Assembly (NCBI RefSeq): GCF_000204055.1
Contig: NW_006768811.1
Span: 247,765 to 311,764 of the forward strand
DNA length: 64,000 bases
Source: Melampsora larici-populina 98AG31
Lineage: Eukaryota; Basidiomycota; Pucciniomycetes; Pucciniales; Melampsoraceae
Direction of reading: 5' to 3'
Shown: one piece after another, positions 10,170 through 20,811 of the stretch
Layout of the letters: the number at the start of each line of letters is the position of its first letter
Position numbering within the stretch: the stretch's first letter is position 1
The notes under the pieces: model-generated
What the model saw: only the letters and a program-made list of their open reading frames with translations
What the model was told of the DNA's origin: nothing
The model's database searches: none
Position numbers and translations under genes: made by a program

Positions 10170-13100
10170 GGTGTTGGTGATTTCAAGATCAGAAGGTGTC
10201 ACATAGGTATTTAAAAACAATCTGTTAGAGAGTGTACAAGTTTCATTGACATTTGGTTTGGTTTTAGATATTCAATCTTTTGTTCAATCTGAAATCAAAC
10301 ATCAATTACAAGAATTTTTTAGGACTGAATGACCTGGGATCATCCATCATCTTGAAATCTCAATCTAATCTTTCATCTATCAGTTCATCTAAACCAGTCA
10401 ATCCCAACCCTTCAACAAACATCCATTCACCTTCTCCTCTTTTATCTTTAAGACCTTCATCTGTGGTGGAACCTAGAAGTCAAGATCAATCTCCATCACC
10501 TGATTTGGCACCTGATTGTGTTGAATCTTATGATCCAACTTATGGACTTAGATCATCACGTCCGCCTCTGGTTGGAAACTTGACTTGATATTGTTCTTTC
10601 TTGAACTCAAGGTTTAAGTGAAGTTTTAGATTCACTAGATGATAATACTAAAGCTGAAAGTATCATGCCAACCTCTCCATGTGATGCTTTATCACCACCA
10701 CCACCTTACTCTTTACTACAACTATCAACTTCTCAGATCAAGAAGCTCAAGTCCACCAAATATTGGAAAGAAATAATCATTTTTTACAAGTTTCCATTTG
10801 ACCATCTCATCATTTTGGGAGGTTAGTTATCTTTACATCTCTTTCAAAGTTTTTTGCGACAGATACTTCACTTTGAACTTCATTGTATCTTTCTTTCACA
10901 TGCTTTTTATTGATTGTAGGAGGTGGTGTTGATAAGAGTGCATTAACTGTTCAATTTTCACATGATATGTTTGGTGAATGACTTTATTCTGTCACATTCA
11001 ACTTCTACAAAACCTTTATCTGTACACTTACCATATCATCTCTTTCAGTCAAACAATACAATCCAACAGTTGGTCATCATCTTCTTTGGTCAAGTCATGA
11101 ACTCTAGATCTCTTATGTGAAGTAAGCATCCAAGCAACCATTTTCTGTAGATATAAATTGCAATTTTCTTTTGTCAAATGATAAGGAAAGTTTAACAATG
11201 CAAGTCTCTAAACTTCATTGCATTTATCTCTTCTAAAATCAATGATCCAATTTGATTTTTACCTTACTTTGAAATTCGATATCATGAGAATCCAGCCACC
11301 AGTTTATCAAAAGTTGAATGTCAATTTATAATCAAGAAATCTACTGGAATATTGAAGATGGATGATACAGAATATAGTCAAGAATGAGATTTCTCATATG
11401 GAAAGAATCTGAGCAAAAAAATCCATGCAACCGTTTTTGATATGGATCAAAAATGCAAAGAAAAATCATATGAGGATATACCTCTTATGTTTTTATTACT
11501 TTGTAAGATAGATGCAGATGGATGCAATGGAAATGTGTTGTATTTTGATTAAAGATAAATGAAATACAAATGAAGCATAGGTATATCAGTGATCACAGAA
11601 AAACTTTTGGAAAACCTTGTGGCAGGAATGGGTAATTGGTGGCAAATTGAAGAACCAAGGAGTATCACAAAAGCTCTCAGTCAAGAGAAAAAGACCACAC
11701 AGTGAATTTTCCCCAATCAGAAGGTAAAAATATTGAGCATGTTGGATTGTTCTTCTTGTTGAAGTTACAACATACTTTCAAATGCTCATGACTTGCTTCC
11801 ACATCATCATTTCAAGATGAAAGATATTGTTTGATGCATTTCAGTGCTATGGACAATACTCCAGGAGCTCCAAATCTAAACCTCTAAATGATTTTTGAGT
11901 GGGCCTGCTTGATGTGCTCAGCGACAACTGACATTGAAAACATCAACAGATAAGTACTTCATATGGATCTTTGTGAACAAGAACTCAATCAAGCTTCAAG
12001 CCTTGTGATTCAAACAACTTGAGCAATGCAATATTGACACAATCATCAAAACCTCTTTACTAAAAGCCAAAATCTCCAAAATATGAATGATGAAAAGTTA
12101 TCAAGCATTGAACTTCAAAAGTTTTATAATTCAGCTCCATTTTGCATTCCAAAAAATTCAGTAATCTCAACTCAATTTTCAATTGATAGTCATTCATCTT
12201 CAACTGGACCTCACTTTCAAGTTGGCTTTTCTTTTGTCTTTTTTCTATAAAGCTTTCATACTCACTTCAAATATTTATTCATTCTTTATAGGGTCTTGAA
12301 CTGATGTAACCTAGGTTTCATTTGATTGCATTTGTGCCAAGACCTAGAAAAACCAATGGATCATCATCTCAAGCTATCAACAGAAGCTATCAAACGGCTC
12401 AAGAAATCAAATATTCCATTTTTCTAAAATCGAATCATATGACAAATTACAAGAAAGAATTCAACAATCTACAGAGCAAGAACCTGGAGTAACCAGGCCA
12501 ATAAATCATATGGAATCAATAGGCTTTGGACTTGGTCCTCATGATGCAATCAAATGTTATCCAATGTGGAAATCAAAAAAAAAATCCAGCCTAATTTATT
12601 CAAAGAAATCTTTGGATTTGATTCGAGAAATGACATAATTCTTGTTAGTATGCTGTGTGATGAAGAAGCAGAAGAAATAAAGTTGTCATCTCATACACAC
12701 CACATTAGTGATTCATGTATAATCCACAATATCACAATCCACATTCAAGTATGACTAATGGACCCAAATTATTTAAATTGAATGAGCAACTCACATATTG
12801 GCCCAATATTGTTCTTAGAAGCTCTTGACCATAATATTCAATGGAGAATATTTGAATAAAATGAGTCAAGATAAAAGTGGGTTATTTGATCAATTTATCA
12901 TCATATCAAGAGGGTATATTTCTCATATACTACTCCCTTCCTTCCATCTTTGTGTTGATCTCTTCTTTTGTTTCTTGGAAGTCTTGAATGCGCTTATAGG
13001 TTGACTGCAATTATTGTCCTTAACATTCATACAAGTACATTTATTTGATTATCATTGTTATTCAAGCCTCGTCTTTTTGAAGCTTTGAGTTCAATAGGTC

Positions 13101-13514
13101 ATGTTTTACTTTTGATCCTGGACTTCTTATTGGATTGAATCAAATGATACACAATATTGTTTTCAATGGTGGCCTTCAGTAGAAAAAACCCTGCCCATCT
13201 AAACATGATGTGTATTACTACATATATCTGAATTATAAATATCCTTCAATTATATCTCTTGCGCCTTTTGCCTTCTACATTGATCTTTGTTTGCTTTCAT
13301 CAAACTTGGTGCAATCAGTTTCTTCTGACTAATTCACATGGGTCATTGATACCCTGATAAGAACTGAAAGTCCAACTGGTTCAAGTGAGATATGTAGTGA
13401 CATTAGAAGAATGAGAGCTGATGCTAAAGTATTGCAATACTGAGAAAACCATTGCAAGATAGCTATGAAACACAAAATGACTATCAGTTTGCATCATTGA
13501 TTGGAAATTTGTAA

Positions 13515-16500
13515 TTGTTGCACACCAGGACAAAGAACAAAGATGAAAACCTTAAATATCTGATGAGACTGAGGAAGAAGGTTAGACTGTTAGTGTTAGG
13601 CTTAGGCTTAGGCTTAGGGGTTAGGGTTAGGACAGGATATACCATAGTTTACACAATGTTCACCGTGCAGTCATTCAGTGCTTGTCAAAGCTCAGGTGTG
13701 CCTGGGAGCGCCCCAAATCCTCAAAATATCTACAGAAACACCCCACAGCCATTCTTTAGGTTGTGGCAAAAAAATTCAGTGCGGCGCCCGCCGCCCAATT
13801 GTGCTAGTAGACTTTTAATCTTGAATATTGAAATTATCAAATCTCATCAGTCAAACAATGCACTTCATACATCAGCCATTTGGCATAAAAGATTAGGACA
13901 TCCATGTGAGAAGAACCTCAAGAGAGCAGCTGAATGCACTGAAGGAATCAATTCAAAAATCACACCTTTACCTTTCTGTGAGCCATGTGCATTAGGAAAA
14001 TCAACTAGAAATAGATTTCCAGGCACGATTCCAAAGCCCAATTCACCGTTAGACGTCATTCATTCAGATTTGAGTGGAAAAATCACCCCAGCATCTGTAG
14101 GAGGCGCACAATACTATGTCAAATCCATTGATGGATTCTCTTCATATCGTTGGATTTACTTACTTAAAAATAAGAGTGATTTCATTAAAACCTTCAAGCA
14201 ATTTAAGTCTCTTGTTGAAAACCGATTTGGTAAGAAAATCAAAATCTTGGCCAGTGACGGTGGAGGTGAATACATAAATCATGAGATGGATAACTTATGT
14301 AAAGAATCTGGAATTATTCACCAAGTAACTGCTCCTCATACACCCCAGCAAAACCCAATCTCTGAACGAGGAAATCGAATCACTGTCGAAAAGGCAAGAA
14401 CAATGATCGCTCAATCTTCCCTTCCTACATCATTCTGGGGAGAAGCAGTTATGACAGCAACTTATCTTGAAAATCGTACTCCGTCATCTGCCGCGTGTTT
14501 TAAAACCCCGTTTGAACTTATCAACAAGAAGATTCCTAATGTTAATCACATCAAAATTTTCGGTTGCGCTGCTTATAAACACATTCCATCAGCAAACCGC
14601 AATGGTAAATTTAATGCTAGAGCGGAAAAATGTATCCTTCTAGGTTTTACTGAAGGTACCAAGAACTATCGATTGATCCGGCTTTGTGACCGTAAATTAA
14701 TTAATTCACATGATGTCATTTTTAATGAAGAAGAGTTCCCATCAATTGGAACAAGATCAAACCACACATCTGAAATAACCATGGATGATGAAACAGAGTA
14801 TGAAAATGGTGACGAAGCTGATGAGCAAATTAATGATGACCATCAAGACGATCAACTTCCTGATGACTTACCAAATGAACCAGAAGACCCCATCAACAAT
14901 AATCAACCTGATATTCCACCAAACGAAAATGAACCTGTGATTGATGAACAAGGTAATGATGGAAATCGACAAAATCCAATCAGAGTCCGAATTCACAACC
15001 CTGCTATGGCTGATGCTATCCGAGAAGAAAGTAACGCTCGAAACCAGCCCCAACGCAATGTTCGTAGATCAGATCACATACAAGGGATTCCTGCACCAAA
15101 CATCTCAGTCATGATCGCTCAGGCATCTGCTCTCATAACCTCAATTGGTAACGAGATTGAATCATCCTTACCGTACACACCACTCGATAACATCATTGAC
15201 CCTGAAAGCTATTCAAAGGCTAAACTTGCTTCGGACTGGTTGAAGTGGAAAGAGGCAGTATACGACGAATTTAACTCATTAATTCAGAACAACGTTTTTG
15301 AACCATGTCTAGCACTTCCAGGAGGTCGAAAGTTCATTGGTACTCGCCTATTACTAAATAAGAAACTAGATGGAAGATACAAGGCTAGATGTGTTGCTCA
15401 AGTTTTTTGTCAAAAGGAAGGTATTGATTATAATGAAACATTCTCACCAACCGGAAGAATCGCTACATTAAGAGCAGTAGGTGCCATCACAGCTTTAGAA
15501 GACCTGGAATTCCGACAAGCAGATTTTGTTACTGCGTTTCTCAACTCATCGCTCGCGAAGGGTGAAGAAGTGTATATCAGACCACCGGAAGGCTTTATTG
15601 AATGGTTACTATCGCTACCTAACAGCTCAGCAATATTCAAGCTTTTTAAAATCCTTATCAACAACCCGGAGGCATGCATAAAAGTTGTCCAGTCATTATA
15701 CGGATTGAAGCAATCCGCGCAAAACTGGTACATGACGGTGTCTGAGTGGTTCACCTCGGATAAATTCCACATCAGCTCCGCCAATCCTTGTCTGTTTATC
15801 CACATCGATGAGAATAAACACCGATCTTATGTGTATGTATGGGTTGATGACATGGCTCTCGCTGGAAAGGACTTGGATTGGATCCTAGACGGTTTGAAGA
15901 AAGAATTTAAAATCCAAGACCTTGGGAATGTTGATCATCTATTAGGAATGAAAGTAACCAGAAACCGAGCTGAGCGTCAAATTTCCTTTTCTCAAGAACA
16001 ATACATTGAAAGTCTGCTACAAGAAAATGGCATGGAGGATTGTAAACCTATTGGAACACCAATGCAATCAAATGAAACTCCACTGATGGCCACCGACAAG
16101 GATCGAGATGCTTTTATCGCTAGTGGCAACAACTATAGAGCCGCTGTAGGATCACTGAACTATCTCTCACAGTGTACAAGGCCAGATCTAGCTCATGTTG
16201 TCAGCGTACTATCTCAATTTCTTGAAAAGCCTGTAATGTCTCTTTGGAACTGCTTCAAGCGCGTGCTTCAATACCTACGGGGATCAAAACATCTATCTTT
16301 AGTGTATGGCAAATTGAACTCAATTTCAGACATGCCTTTCCTTCAAGCTAACTCAAAACCTCCTACACCGAGTACACCAATTGCCTTCTCTGACTCAAAT
16401 TGGGCTGGATGCCCGCTTACAAGAAGGTCTATGTCAGGTTATGTTTTCTTACTGAATGGTGCTGCATTGACATGGAGGAGCAAAAAGCAACCTACCGTTG

Positions 16501-16880
16501 CACTATCGTCAACAGAAGCTGAGTATTGGGGATTTTTGGATGCAGGACAAGAAGGAGTGTGGATTAGGAGGTTAATGACGGATTTAGGATTTGAGAGTTT
16601 ATGTTCAACAACATTGTATGGTGATAATCAAGGCTCAATAGCATTAGCAAAGAATACGGTTTTTCACGCAAGAACTAAGCATGTGGAGATTCATTTTCAT
16701 TGGATTCGTGAGAAAGTCAAAGATGAAACATTTGATATAGTCTATTGTCCAACTGAGCATATGATAGCTGATATAATGACAAAATCACTGGATAGGTCTA
16801 AGTTTGTTACTTTTAGGGATAACCTTGGTCTATTGCCATCTTCAAAGCTTCCCGGTAATGGTGGCGAGGGGGGGTCTTGA
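13515..16880 (+). CDS. copia integrase-reverse transcriptase-RNase H
   Basis: The copia part starts near 13808; the first roughly 95 residues of this open frame belong to the inserted DNA. Domains in order: pre-integrase zinc region (WHKRLGHP, then CEPCALGK, near residues 125-160); integrase DDE core (HSDLSG, SDGGGEY, then Glu in NPISERGN); reverse transcriptase (about residues 590-830) with an Asp in QADFVTAFLN and the catalytic VDD in YVYVWVDDMAL; RNase H (about 945-1100; FSDSNWAG, SSTEAEY, HIRTKH-like HARTKHVEIH). No stop interrupts it. The TGA stop coincides with the first three bases of the 3' LTR. It could still supply pol activity, but it is detached from its gag. Confidence 0.9.
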   Translation: MLHTRTKNKDENLKYLMRLRKKVRLLVLGLGLGLGVRVRTGYTIVYTMFTVQSFSACQSSGVPGSAPNPQNIYRNTPQPFFRLWQKNSVRRPPPNCASRLLILNIEIIKSHQSNNALHTSAIWHKRLGHPCEKNLKRAAECTEGINSKITPLPFCEPCALGKSTRNRFPGTIPKPNSPLDVIHSDLSGKITPASVGGAQYYVKSIDGFSSYRWIYLLKNKSDFIKTFKQFKSLVENRFGKKIKILASDGGGEYINHEMDNLCKESGIIHQVTAPHTPQQNPISERGNRITVEKARTMIAQSSLPTSFWGEAVMTATYLENRTPSSAACFKTPFELINKKIPNVNHIKIFGCAAYKHIPSANRNGKFNARAEKCILLGFTEGTKNYRLIRLCDRKLINSHDVIFNEEEFPSIGTRSNHTSEITMDDETEYENGDEADEQINDDHQDDQLPDDLPNEPEDPINNNQPDIPPNENEPVIDEQGNDGNRQNPIRVRIHNPAMADAIREESNARNQPQRNVRRSDHIQGIPAPNISVMIAQASALITSIGNEIESSLPYTPLDNIIDPESYSKAKLASDWLKWKEAVYDEFNSLIQNNVFEPCLALPGGRKFIGTRLLLNKKLDGRYKARCVAQVFCQKEGIDYNETFSPTGRIATLRAVGAITALEDLEFRQADFVTAFLNSSLAKGEEVYIRPPEGFIEWLLSLPNSSAIFKLFKILINNPEACIKVVQSLYGLKQSAQNWYMTVSEWFTSDKFHISSANPCLFIHIDENKHRSYVYVWVDDMALAGKDLDWILDGLKKEFKIQDLGNVDHLLGMKVTRNRAERQISFSQEQYIESLLQENGMEDCKPIGTPMQSNETPLMATDKDRDAFIASGNNYRAAVGSLNYLSQCTRPDLAHVVSVLSQFLEKPVMSLWNCFKRVLQYLRGSKHLSLVYGKLNSISDMPFLQANSKPPTPSTPIAFSDSNWAGCPLTRRSMSGYVFLLNGAALTWRSKKQPTVALSSTEAEYWGFLDAGQEGVWIRRLMTDLGFESLCSTTLYGDNQGSIALAKNTVFHARTKHVEIHFHWIREKVKDETFDIVYCPTEHMIADIMTKSLDRSKFVTFRDNLGLLPSSKLPGNGGEGGS
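13595..13631 (+). repeat. Telomere-like tract (TTAGGC/TTAGGG)
   Basis: About six degenerate telomeric hexamers: TTAGGC three times, then TTAGGGG and TTAGGG. It lies close to the right end of the insertion within the copia element. The tract happens to be open in the frame of the downstream pol, which extends that frame artificially upstream to 13515. Confidence 0.85.
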
Positions 16881-17428
16881 ACTTATTATGGCTACTTCAC
16901 CATCACCGGTAACCTAAGAGGTAACCACAAGCTGAACGTCTTATGGACGGATTGGGATATAAATGAAACATGGAGTTTGAAGAGAGAGTTGTCCGGATTG
17001 GGAAAGGGAGAGATGAAGTTTTTCTACCTATATGTACTTTTTGTCTGTTCACAATTATTGTTCCCTTTTTCTTCATCTGAACATTTTATTCTCTCTACTC
17101 TCAAGTTCATTTCCTCACGTCCCATTTCCATTGCCCGTTCGGAATAGGTTAGCCATTAGATAGTCTTATTATTTCTATATCCCACCTTTTTATTAATCTT
17201 TGTTCTTCTCAGGTTCGAGTGTTTCCATCTACCACTCTCACTAAAAGTCCTGAGCAAAGTTCTCATATAACTTCTTCTAAAGGTGTGTATCACGAAATAA
17301 ATAATCTGAACATTTTATTCTCTCTACTCTCAAGTTCATTTCCTCACGTCCCATTTCCATTGCCCGTTCGGAATAGGTTCGAGTGTTTCCATTTACCACT
17401 CTCACTAAAAGTCCTGAGCGAAGTTCTT
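16878..17428 (+). repeat. copia 3' LTR, truncated by the gap
   Basis: Matches 5390 onward with few differences (for example AACATC versus AACGTC near the start, and CGGAATAGGTTCGAG versus TTTGTAATAGGTTTGAG). The internal redundant blocks are present again. The last bases lie in the run of Ns. Confidence 0.9.
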
Positions 17429-17528
17429 NNNNNNNNNNNNNNNNNNNNNNNNNNNNNNNNNNNNNNNNNNNNNNNNNNNNNNNNNNNNNNNNNNNNNNNN
17501 NNNNNNNNNNNNNNNNNNNNNNNNNNNN
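17429..17528. other. Assembly gap (100 N)
   Basis: Exactly 100 N, a conventional placeholder of unknown true length. It starts inside the copia 3' LTR, so a repeat probably caused the break. Linkage of the pheromone region to the copia side rests on scaffolding. Confidence 0.99.
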
Positions 17529-18975
17529 TCAAAAGTTGGGTTCAAACAGATCAAGGACGGAGTGGAATAAGATGCGGAGTTAAGATCCCCAGAAAACCTA
17601 GAGCCTAGACCGATGATATGTACCAATTCAGACTTGCCGTACGTTCCTGCGCAGGATTCTCCCCGGCGGGCCGGAGTCGACGAATCCGCAAGGTATTCGA
17701 AGGAAGCTATTTGAGACTTGTGATATTCTCAGCCGGAACGACGGAAGAGTTAGGATTTGATTGCCATATGTTTGCTAATGATACATCCGGTTGGATTGCC
17801 ACCGATTTGACCCCCACGAGCATTGTGTGGAGATGATAAAGAGCTTCGATCGCTGGAGACGTTGCTCGAGATCCTGGTTAGAAGTGGAGAGTGTGACATC
17901 CTGAAATGGCTTGTACTTGAGAGGCGATGATTGTATTGTATCTTATATGAGTGGATGATGATGAAGTGTGGATAATGGCTTGTGTGTGTTGAATGTGCGC
18001 GGTAGGATATAGATGGATCAGCCGGTTAAATACGTTTGCAACATGGGTCGAACGCTGATGCCCTCATATGCCCCAGGATGTGCATTTCAAAACCGCCCTT
18101 CGATGAATGCGTGACAACAAAGGCTGTGTTCTTTTTCTGATCGCGGGACAATAAAGATGCTCAGATTGTGACCGTGGATGGCAATAAAAGATCGGTGGTA
18201 TACACTTGTTAACTGAGGGATACGTCAAACCACGTGGTGAGATGTGGAGGACTCGATGAGCGTCAAGATGAAATCCACCGAGTGGAGCGGTGCATCACGG
18301 CGAACGTATTGTGTCGAACGGGATAAAAAGCTTCCTCCATAGATCCGTAAGCAGAGACAATCTATGTGTGCGTGATGATGCTTTTCCTTTACATCATATT
18401 GCGATCACGAGGGGTCCGATCAAAACTTGGACCAAAAGCGATGATTACCAGAAGGCCAGAAGGCAAATGTCGTGACAATATTCAACTTAACCAAGTTCCT
18501 CTTGCGCCGGGTGCTCGTGCAGGGATATAGACAATTGGTCATAAGAGGTCATAAGTCCCTCTTCGAGGGCGCGAAAGCGGCCGCTCGAGAGGGCCTTTGT
18601 TAATTAGTCAAGAGCAAGATCCACAGAATGGGTACGCCGTACAGTTTGCTTTTGACGAGATCGGTGCACATCAATGAAGGACGCGGCGTAGGCCCCTCGT
18701 ACGTGCTGCATAGATGCGACTTTTCTCGAACGCTTTTCGAGGAAAACTTGACATTAGTTCGACTAAAACGTCCGTGTTTTGTGACTTTTTGTGACCAATC
18801 GCTGTGGGTTCTTGATGAGCTATGTGCAAAAGCGATATTTGAGCCTGTATCGGTTTCCTTATTTGCTTTTCCGTGCCAAGACGGTAGATGGGACGCCATT
18901 GCATTTGAGGACTTGCCTTTGTTCCCAAATTCTGTCCGGTTCGTGAGCTACTATAGTTAAAGCAGAATTTGCGCC
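17529..18975. other. Unique-looking upstream region of the pheromone gene
   Basis: About 1.4 kb of balanced base composition, unlike the AT-rich repeats nearby. Short open frames exist (17618-17836 plus, 72 codons; 18628-18957 plus, 110 codons) but none shows a recognisable domain, so I do not call them genes. The first 300 bases could be the 3' end of a gene hidden by the gap. Three copies of ACAAAGG occur (18117-18123 plus, 18594-18600 minus, 18916-18922 minus), which could be HMG-box binding sites. Confidence 0.5.
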
Positions 18976-18983
18976 TATATAAG
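18976..18983 (+). promoter_or_regulatory. TATA box of the pheromone precursor gene
   Basis: TATATAAG lies 137 bp before the ATG at 19113. The leader between them is rich in C and short pyrimidine runs and contains no upstream ATG apart from none seen in a good context. Position and sequence fit a strong, regulated RNA polymerase II promoter; this is inference. Confidence 0.6.
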
Positions 18984-19112
18984 GCGTCTGTAATTGCGCC
19001 TGGGCGATCCCCAATCATAAACAACCTACCCATTGCTCCATCACACCTGCTCCATCAACAATCGATCATCCTAACAAGCGTCAAACCGCACTTGAATCCA
19101 GTCATATATACC

Positions 19113-19367
19113 ATGTCACCCACCACAACCACTTCCAACTTGAGCGCGATCCAGTCCAGTAATGCTGATGTAGCGAATACTCCTACCACCTCTTCCGAGG
19201 GCCGCCGGGGCCAAATTGGGAATGGCTCCCACGTATGCGTCTTAGGCAAGCAGATCGGCAATGGCTCGCACGTCTGCACTATCTCCAAAGCTGAAATCGA
19301 GGCCGACTCGTCCGTGGTCCCCTCGAAACAGATCGGCAACGGCTCTCACGTTTGTAGCATCAATTAG
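19113..19367 (+). CDS. Mating pheromone precursor with three peptide repeats
   Basis: 84 residues. The N-terminus (1-30) is rich in Ser, Thr and Asn. Then QIGNGSHVC occurs three times, at residues 34-42, 47-55 and 73-81. Each repeat follows a basic residue or RRG, and each Cys is followed by a CaaX-like tripeptide: VLG then Lys, TIS then Lys, and SIN at the C-terminus. Basidiomycete pheromones are farnesylated at a C-terminal CaaX cysteine and sensed by STE3-type receptors; precursors with several copies separated by Lys are known from Rhodotorula-type yeasts. All differences between the repeats are at third codon positions, so the peptide is under selection. ATG chosen because it follows the TATA box and leader; the open frame extends upstream without an ATG. 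No receptor gene is visible in the window. Confidence 0.87.
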   Translation: MSPTTTTSNLSAIQSSNADVANTPTTSSEGRRGQIGNGSHVCVLGKQIGNGSHVCTISKAEIEADSSVVPSKQIGNGSHVCSIN

Positions 19368-20508
19368 GATATCAGATTGTGCCCGAAAACACACTACCCG
19401 GCGGTTCCTCTGTCGTCCTCTTGAGACTGTCTCGGTCGGGCCTGCTAATTGAACCTTTACTCCCCCATCACTCATCTAGATAGGTTTATGTGCCTGTCGC
19501 ATCCCCAACTTGTGATTTAGAAATAGTACCTTCTTCTGTGAGCTGTGCGCTAAGTAATTGGAAGCCCTTTCCATCTCAAGGTCGCACTTTGTGCTCCAAG
19601 GAGGGCAATTAAGTCCAGGACATACACTAGTCTTTCCTACTGTTGCCGTACCCTGAGATCGTTTCAAGTTTATGCTGATGTGAGCAAAGTGCAAGTTACC
19701 ATCTATTTTTTTACCCTGGCCCTGACCAGTGGAAGCAAGCCTGGGTCAGCCTGGGTCCCACAACAAGTAAAGCCACCTGTAGTGAGCTAACTTATTTCTA
19801 TTACTAACAACACCGGGTCAGCAACGCAGCTTGTAACTGTTGCGGTACGGTGCGTTGCGGTTCTTTTGTCACGCAGCGCAGCAATAGTTGCTGGATTTTG
19901 TTGCTCCCTGGTCCGTAACGCCACGGGCCCCCGGTAAAACTGTGTTTTGATCACCCGCCACGTTACAGCTGAAATAACTCTCAGTACCGCAACAGTTGCT
20001 GCTGTATCCTGAATCCAAACACAAAACAGAAATCTTAGTATAACATAAAGAGAAACAAAACACGACAATCTTACAATAAGATTTTGTAAAGAAACAGTCA
20101 GATGAGAAAAAGAGAAATCTATCAGACTGGTGTTAAGCATCAGGTTATAAAGCAAACACAAAAATGAAATACAATGAATGATGTCATAAGATCATTGACG
20201 TAATGTTCCTCATTGGGCTATATGATGTAATGTAATCAAAATGAGAACAACAATAATTATCAAGATCAGAAATACATTTATGAGAAATACATTAAAAATG
20301 AATAAGACATTTGAAGCACAAATAAATCCAACAATTATTACGAAAAGATTCGATACCAAAAAGGGGAAATCTACGGAAGCCATGACGTGAAGTGACCGCC
20401 AAGCTGTTTTCAAATTTTGGATTTTGGATTTCGGATTTCAGAATTTTGTTTCAATTTCCGATTTCTGATCTCCGTCTCCGGATTTTCAACATCGCACTAC
20501 ACCCCAAC
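19368..20508. other. Downstream flank of the pheromone gene
   Basis: No convincing gene. Contains a small inverted-repeat element (19835-19997). A minus-strand frame at 20210-20413 is strongly hydrophobic but looks like a by-product of AT-rich sequence and shows no receptor motifs. The stretch 20404-20475 has repeated GATTTCGGATTTC-like wording. Confidence 0.45.
19835..19997. repeat. Possible 163-bp MITE with 14-bp inverted ends
   Basis: AACTGTTGCGGTAC at 19835-19848 is the exact reverse complement of 19984-19997. The interior repeats similar wording (GTGCGTTGCGGTTC). No clean target duplication was found, so the mobile-element reading is tentative. Confidence 0.5.
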
Positions 20509-20640
20509 ACACCACAACACCACCAGCTACCACCATCACCACCATCACCACCAGCTGCCACCACCCAGTGTTTATCCTGCACTTGTCCTTCCACCACCAC
20601 CACCTAGCTACCACCACCACCCCCCACCACCAAGTGTATT
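20509..20640 (+). repeat. CCA/CAC low-complexity tract
   Basis: Impure trinucleotide tract (ACC/CCA) interrupted by AGCTA and AGCTGC. It lies 170-300 bp before the start of the DDE gene and may be part of its leader. Confidence 0.8.
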
Positions 20641-20811
20641 AATCAAGTTCAAGACTCGCTGTTCATCAGCTAGCTAGCACCATCAGCACCCACCTCCGAG
20701 TGTTTTTTTTAAATTACCCACTTGGTTTTTTCAAATTTACATTTCAATCAATAAATCATCATTTCAATCATCATCAGCACTCACCAACCTTGTAATTCAC
20801 TTGATAAAAAC

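Larger units (their letters stand above)
7314..13804. mobile_element. 6.5-kb AT-rich non-coding insertion in the copia element
   Basis: AT-rich sequence with no protein frame I could recognise; the scattered short frames look like chance. It sits between the protease and integrase halves of the copia polyprotein, so it must have arrived after the copia element. Composition and wording (frequent TTCAATCA and ATCATC runs) resemble 43800-46300. No LTRs, TIRs or target duplication could be found by eye; the right part (about 13590-13800) contains a short telomere-like tract. A large non-autonomous retroelement is one possibility. Confidence 0.55.
5390..17428 (+). mobile_element. Ty1/copia LTR retrotransposon, split by an insertion
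   Basis: Two long terminal repeats starting TGAACTTATTATGG (5390 and 16878) enclose a gag-protease frame (6072-7313) and an integrase-RT-RNase H frame (from about 13808). The order protease, integrase, RT, RNase H is the copia order. A G-rich tract (GGGGGGG, 16868-16874) directly precedes the 3' LTR as expected for a polypurine tract. About 6.5 kb of foreign AT-rich sequence separates the two halves. The 3' LTR is cut by the assembly gap, so its end and any target duplication cannot be checked. Confidence 0.9.

Noticed and set aside
18628..18957. 110-codon plus frame upstream of the pheromone gene
   Set aside because: No domain, overlaps open frames on the other strand, and lies in the likely promoter; treated as chance.
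20210..20413. Hydrophobic minus frame that could be part of a STE3-type receptor
   Set aside because: Only a single long hydrophobic stretch from AT-rich sequence; no receptor motifs, no neighbouring exons with further membrane segments.
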